Positions 61,900 through 64,000 of a stretch of DNA of 64,000 nt are shown here, one piece after another. The notes beneath the pieces are model-generated. The model did no database searches, was not told the origin of the DNA, and saw only the letters and a list, made by a program, of their open reading frames with translations. Source of the DNA: Nocardioides rubriscoriae (GTDB lineage: Bacteria; Actinomycetota; Actinomycetes; Propionibacteriales; Nocardioidaceae); NCBI RefSeq assembly GCF_008087085.1, contig NZ_VIYJ01000002.1, positions 558,001 to 622,000 on the forward strand. Reading direction: 5' to 3'. Both the position numbers and the translations under genes were made by a program. Every line of letters starts with the position of its first letter. Positions within the stretch are counted from its first letter, which is position 1.

Positions 61900-62352
61900 A
61901 TGACAGACGACCACGGACAGCCCGACCCCGAGCACCAGCGACCCGACGGGGTCACCGACGCCACCGTCGAGGCCCTGGGCAAGCTGTCGGCCGCGCTCGA
62001 CCACGTCGAGGACGCACGAGGACACCTCTACGCCTTCCACCGGCTCTGCGGCAGCGCCGAGACCACCCTGGAGGAGGCCACCGCGATGATCCGTGCCGCT
62101 GGCCACGACGACGTCGCCGACGCCCTCGACCGCGACGTCCTGGGCCGCAACCCGCTGCCGGGGATGTGGTCGTTCCAGATGGTCGAGGCCTACGACGACG
62201 GCTACTACGCCGCGGCCAAGGGCATCCAGCAGCAGGCGATCGACGACCTCGTCGGCGGCAAGCGCCACCTGTTCGAGGCCGAGATGAAGGAGCTGCGCCG
62301 CACCCGGGGGCGCGCGGGCCACGAGGCGACCCCGGACGACGTCGACGCCTGA
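61900..62352 (+). CDS. Conserved hypothetical helical protein
   Basis: A 150-residue, soluble, mostly helical protein (TVEALGKLSAALDHVEDARG then LYAFHRLCGSAETTLEEATA). One Cys and a Trp in NPLPGMWSFQMVEAYDDGYY mark a conserved middle block. No signal or transmembrane segment. Similar proteins occur across actinobacteria with no assigned role. The ATG at 61900 is preceded by CAGGCT with a 6-nt gap, a weak leaderless -10. Confidence 0.65.
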   Translation: MTDDHGQPDPEHQRPDGVTDATVEALGKLSAALDHVEDARGHLYAFHRLCGSAETTLEEATAMIRAAGHDDVADALDRDVLGRNPLPGMWSFQMVEAYDDGYYAAAKGIQQQAIDDLVGGKRHLFEAEMKELRRTRGRAGHEATPDDVDA

Positions 62353-62399
62353 CCACCACCGCGTGCGGGACCGTTCACGGGACCCTCAGCCTGCTCACC

Positions 62400-62405
62400 T
62401 ACGAT
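62400..62405 (+). promoter_or_regulatory. -10 element, leaderless promoter of the double cyclophilin
   Basis: TACGAT followed by 7 nt and the ATG at 62413. Confidence 0.5.
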
Positions 62406-62412
62406 CACCGCC

Positions 62413-63741
62413 ATGGTGAAGCGACGCTGGTCCCGTTCCCTCGCAGTGGTGGCAGCCCTGGTGCTCGCGTCCGGCCTCGCGGCGTGCGGCGACGACAACG
62501 GCGACGGCGACGGCGGCTCTACCGCGTCCGACGCCCCAGCGGCCCAGCGCACCCACGCCGCCCAGCCCGAGGACCCCGCCGGCGCCCCGTGCACCTACTC
62601 CCCCACGGGCGAGCCGGCCAAGCCCGTCGACCCGCCGGCGACGACCGCGGCGTACTCCGGCTCGGTGGCGGTCACGATCGAGACCGGTGTGGGCGACCTC
62701 GCGGCCACCCTCGACGCCGCCGCGACCCCGTGCACGGTCAACTCCTTCACCTCCCTGGCGAGCCAGGGCTACTTCGACGACACGTCCTGCCACCGGCTCA
62801 CCACGTCGGGCATCTACGTGCTGCAGTGCGGCGACCCGACCGGCACCGGCGCCGGTGGCCCGGGCTACGCCTTCGGCGACGAGCTGACCGGTTCGGAGAC
62901 CTACGCGGCCGGCACGCTCGCGATGGCCAACGCCGGGCCCGGCACCAACGGGTCGCCGTTCTTCGTGGTCTACCAGGACTCCCCGCTGCCCCCGAGCTAC
63001 ACCGTCTTCGGGACGATCGACGACGCCTCGGTCGCCGTGGTCGCCGACGTGGCCAAGGCCGGCACCGACGACGCCAACGGGCCCGGTGACGGCGCTCCCA
63101 AGACCGCGGTCGACATCTCCTTCGTCGAGGTCGGTCAGGCGACCGACGCGCCGCCGTCCGACGCCGACTCCGCGACGACCGCACCGGCCGGCACGTGCAC
63201 CTACACCCCCGACGGCACCGCCGGCGCCGACGCCGTCGACCTCCCGCCGGCAGAGCCCACCGTCAAGGGCGAGGTGGCCGGCGTGATCACCACCGACGTC
63301 GGCCGGATCCCGATCACCCTCGACGCGAAGCAGGCCCCCTGCACCGTCGGCTCCTTCGTCTCGCTGGCCGAGCAGGGCTACTTCGACGGCGTCGCGTGCC
63401 ACCGCCTCACCACGCAGGGCATCCTCGTCCTGCAGTGCGGCGATCCCACGGGCACCGGTGGCGGCGGTCCGGGCTACTCGTTCCCCGACGAGCTCTCCGG
63501 CACCGAGACCTACCCGACCGGCACCCTCGCCATGGCCAACGCCGGACCCGACACCAACGGGTCGCAGTTCTTCATCGTCTACGGCAAGACGCCGCTGCCG
63601 CCGTCGTACACCGTGTTCGGCACGGTGGCACCGTCCGGGGTCAAGGTCGTCGAGAAGGTCGCGGCGGCCGGGGTGAAGGGCGGCGGGTCCGACGGCCCCC
63701 CGAAGACACCGATCACCTTCACCAAGGTCGCGATCTCCTAG
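62413..63741 (+). CDS. Lipoprotein with two tandem cyclophilin domains
   Basis: A 442-residue exported peptidyl-prolyl isomerase. The signal peptide ends at the lipobox LAAC near residue 25, then a Gly/Asp-rich linker. Two complete cyclophilin-like domains follow (about 58-240 and 255-440). The first has GYFDDTSCHRLTTSGIYVLQ and GTLAMANAGPGTNGSPFFVV, the second GYFDGVACHRLTTQGILVLQ and GTLAMANAGPDTNGSQFFIV. Only the second keeps the Gln before FFI that is usual in active cyclophilins (the first has Pro). A third acyl chain could come from Lnt at 36841. Confidence 0.92.
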   Translation: MVKRRWSRSLAVVAALVLASGLAACGDDNGDGDGGSTASDAPAAQRTHAAQPEDPAGAPCTYSPTGEPAKPVDPPATTAAYSGSVAVTIETGVGDLAATLDAAATPCTVNSFTSLASQGYFDDTSCHRLTTSGIYVLQCGDPTGTGAGGPGYAFGDELTGSETYAAGTLAMANAGPGTNGSPFFVVYQDSPLPPSYTVFGTIDDASVAVVADVAKAGTDDANGPGDGAPKTAVDISFVEVGQATDAPPSDADSATTAPAGTCTYTPDGTAGADAVDLPPAEPTVKGEVAGVITTDVGRIPITLDAKQAPCTVGSFVSLAEQGYFDGVACHRLTTQGILVLQCGDPTGTGGGGPGYSFPDELSGTETYPTGTLAMANAGPDTNGSQFFIVYGKTPLPPSYTVFGTVAPSGVKVVEKVAAAGVKGGGSDGPPKTPITFTKVAIS

Positions 63742-63816
63742 CGGTCCCCGCGACGCCGGTCGAGGTCGGCCGTAGCCGGCACCTCGATCGCCGCGGTGCT
63801 CGACCCTCCTGCCAGC

Positions 63817-63831
63817 GGGGCGCACCGCCCC
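63817..63831. terminator. Hairpin between convergent genes
   Basis: GGGGCG-CAC-CGCCCC, 6-bp stem with a 3-nt loop, 2 bp from the stop codon of the SDR gene. Confidence 0.45.
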
Positions 63832-63833
63832 TG

Positions 63834-64000
63834 TCAGAGCGGCCAGGTGACGCCGCTGAGCTCCTCCGAGCGCACCCACAGCGCCTTGGCCAGGTCGGGG
63901 TCGAGCGCGGCGCGGCTGCGGCCGACCCCGGTCGGCCACCCGTTCATCTCGCGCAGGCGGTGGGGCCCGACGTAGGTGTTGCCCGGCACGTCCATCGTGG
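63834..64000 (-). CDS. C-terminal end of a short-chain dehydrogenase/reductase (5' part outside window)
   Basis: The last 54 residues are visible: DVPGNTYVGPHRLREMNGWP, then VGRSRAALDPDLAKALWVRS and EELSGVTWPL. This tail is characteristic of the retinol-dehydrogenase/protochlorophyllide-reductase-like SDRs of actinobacteria (compare GNTFVGP...VGRSxxARD...LWxxSEELTG). Catalytic and cofactor motifs lie beyond the right edge, so specificity cannot be stated. Confidence 0.75.
   Translation of the reverse strand, partial: TMDVPGNTYVGPHRLREMNGWPTGVGRSRAALDPDLAKALWVRSEELSGVTWPL

Overview
The window is one contig segment from a high-G+C (by eye about 70 %) Gram-positive actinobacterium. The proteasome/pupylation locus, RbpA, a PIG-L deacetylase, an Lnt-Ppm pair and TatA/TatC all point to Actinobacteria. 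A palindromic repeat of the form TGGTCGAGGAGG...GAGACCAC sits in two convergent gaps, and the gene repertoire resembles Nocardioidaceae; that family assignment is an inference. There are about 64 protein genes, two decayed or frameshifted genes, one truncated gene at each edge, and no rRNA, tRNA, IS element or CRISPR array that I can see.

Layout. 1-4.7 kb: 3' part of metH, a decayed DUF6325-like gene, a HAD phosphatase and a RecB-like nuclease behind a PafBC/RecA-NDp-type promoter. 4.8-19.9 kb: the Pup-proteasome locus (site-2 protease, trmI, a glutamine amidotransferase-like gene, arc/mpa, a methyltransferase, a PlsC-like acyltransferase, dop, pup, prcB, prcA, a NUDIX hydrolase, pafA, an FKBP lipoprotein, pafB, pafC). 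19.9-25.3 kb: tatA, tatC, a lipid kinase and a HelY-type helicase. 25.3-29.1 kb: a membrane/NmrA fusion, a 5'-3' exonuclease, an Lrp regulator, and an AbiEi/DUF559-like gene flanked by two matching 80-bp-class inverted repeats. 29.3-36.3 kb: a lysine 2,3-/5,6-aminomutase catabolic cluster. 36.8-40.1 kb: lnt, ppm, fxsA and rbpA (with a SigR-type promoter). 40.3-45.4 kb: an MFS transporter, glpQ-like phosphodiesterase, an XRE-MurA fusion with an adjoining palindrome, and a zinc alcohol dehydrogenase. 45.4-54.3 kb: small proteins, a diguanylate cyclase, a MarR/SMP-30 divergent pair, an HsaA-like flavin enzyme behind a KstR-like box, and a Doc-type toxin-antitoxin pair. 54.4-64 kb: a phosphotransferase/PIG-L pair, methyltransferases, a CitAB-like two-component system, a TetR/SGNH pair, secreted proteins, a double-cyclophilin lipoprotein, and the end of an SDR gene.

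How it works together. ARC unfolds and delivers Pup-tagged proteins to the PrcAB core; PafA attaches Pup and Dop removes it; PafBC is a WYL-type DNA-damage activator encoded by the same locus. The RecB-like nuclease at the left end of the locus carries the promoter type PafBC is known to use. Translational coupling (ATGA/GTGA overlaps) is common, and 18 genes have a TANNNT hexamer 6-7 nt before the start codon, the signature of leaderless transcripts; this was used to choose several starts.

The points most worth a second look are the XRE-MurA fusion with its own apparent operator, the lysine aminomutase cluster that has an amidohydrolase but no visible kce, the PafBC-type promoter, the twin inverted repeats around the AbiEi/DUF559-like gene, and a 42-bp-period triple hairpin array upstream of the lipid kinase.
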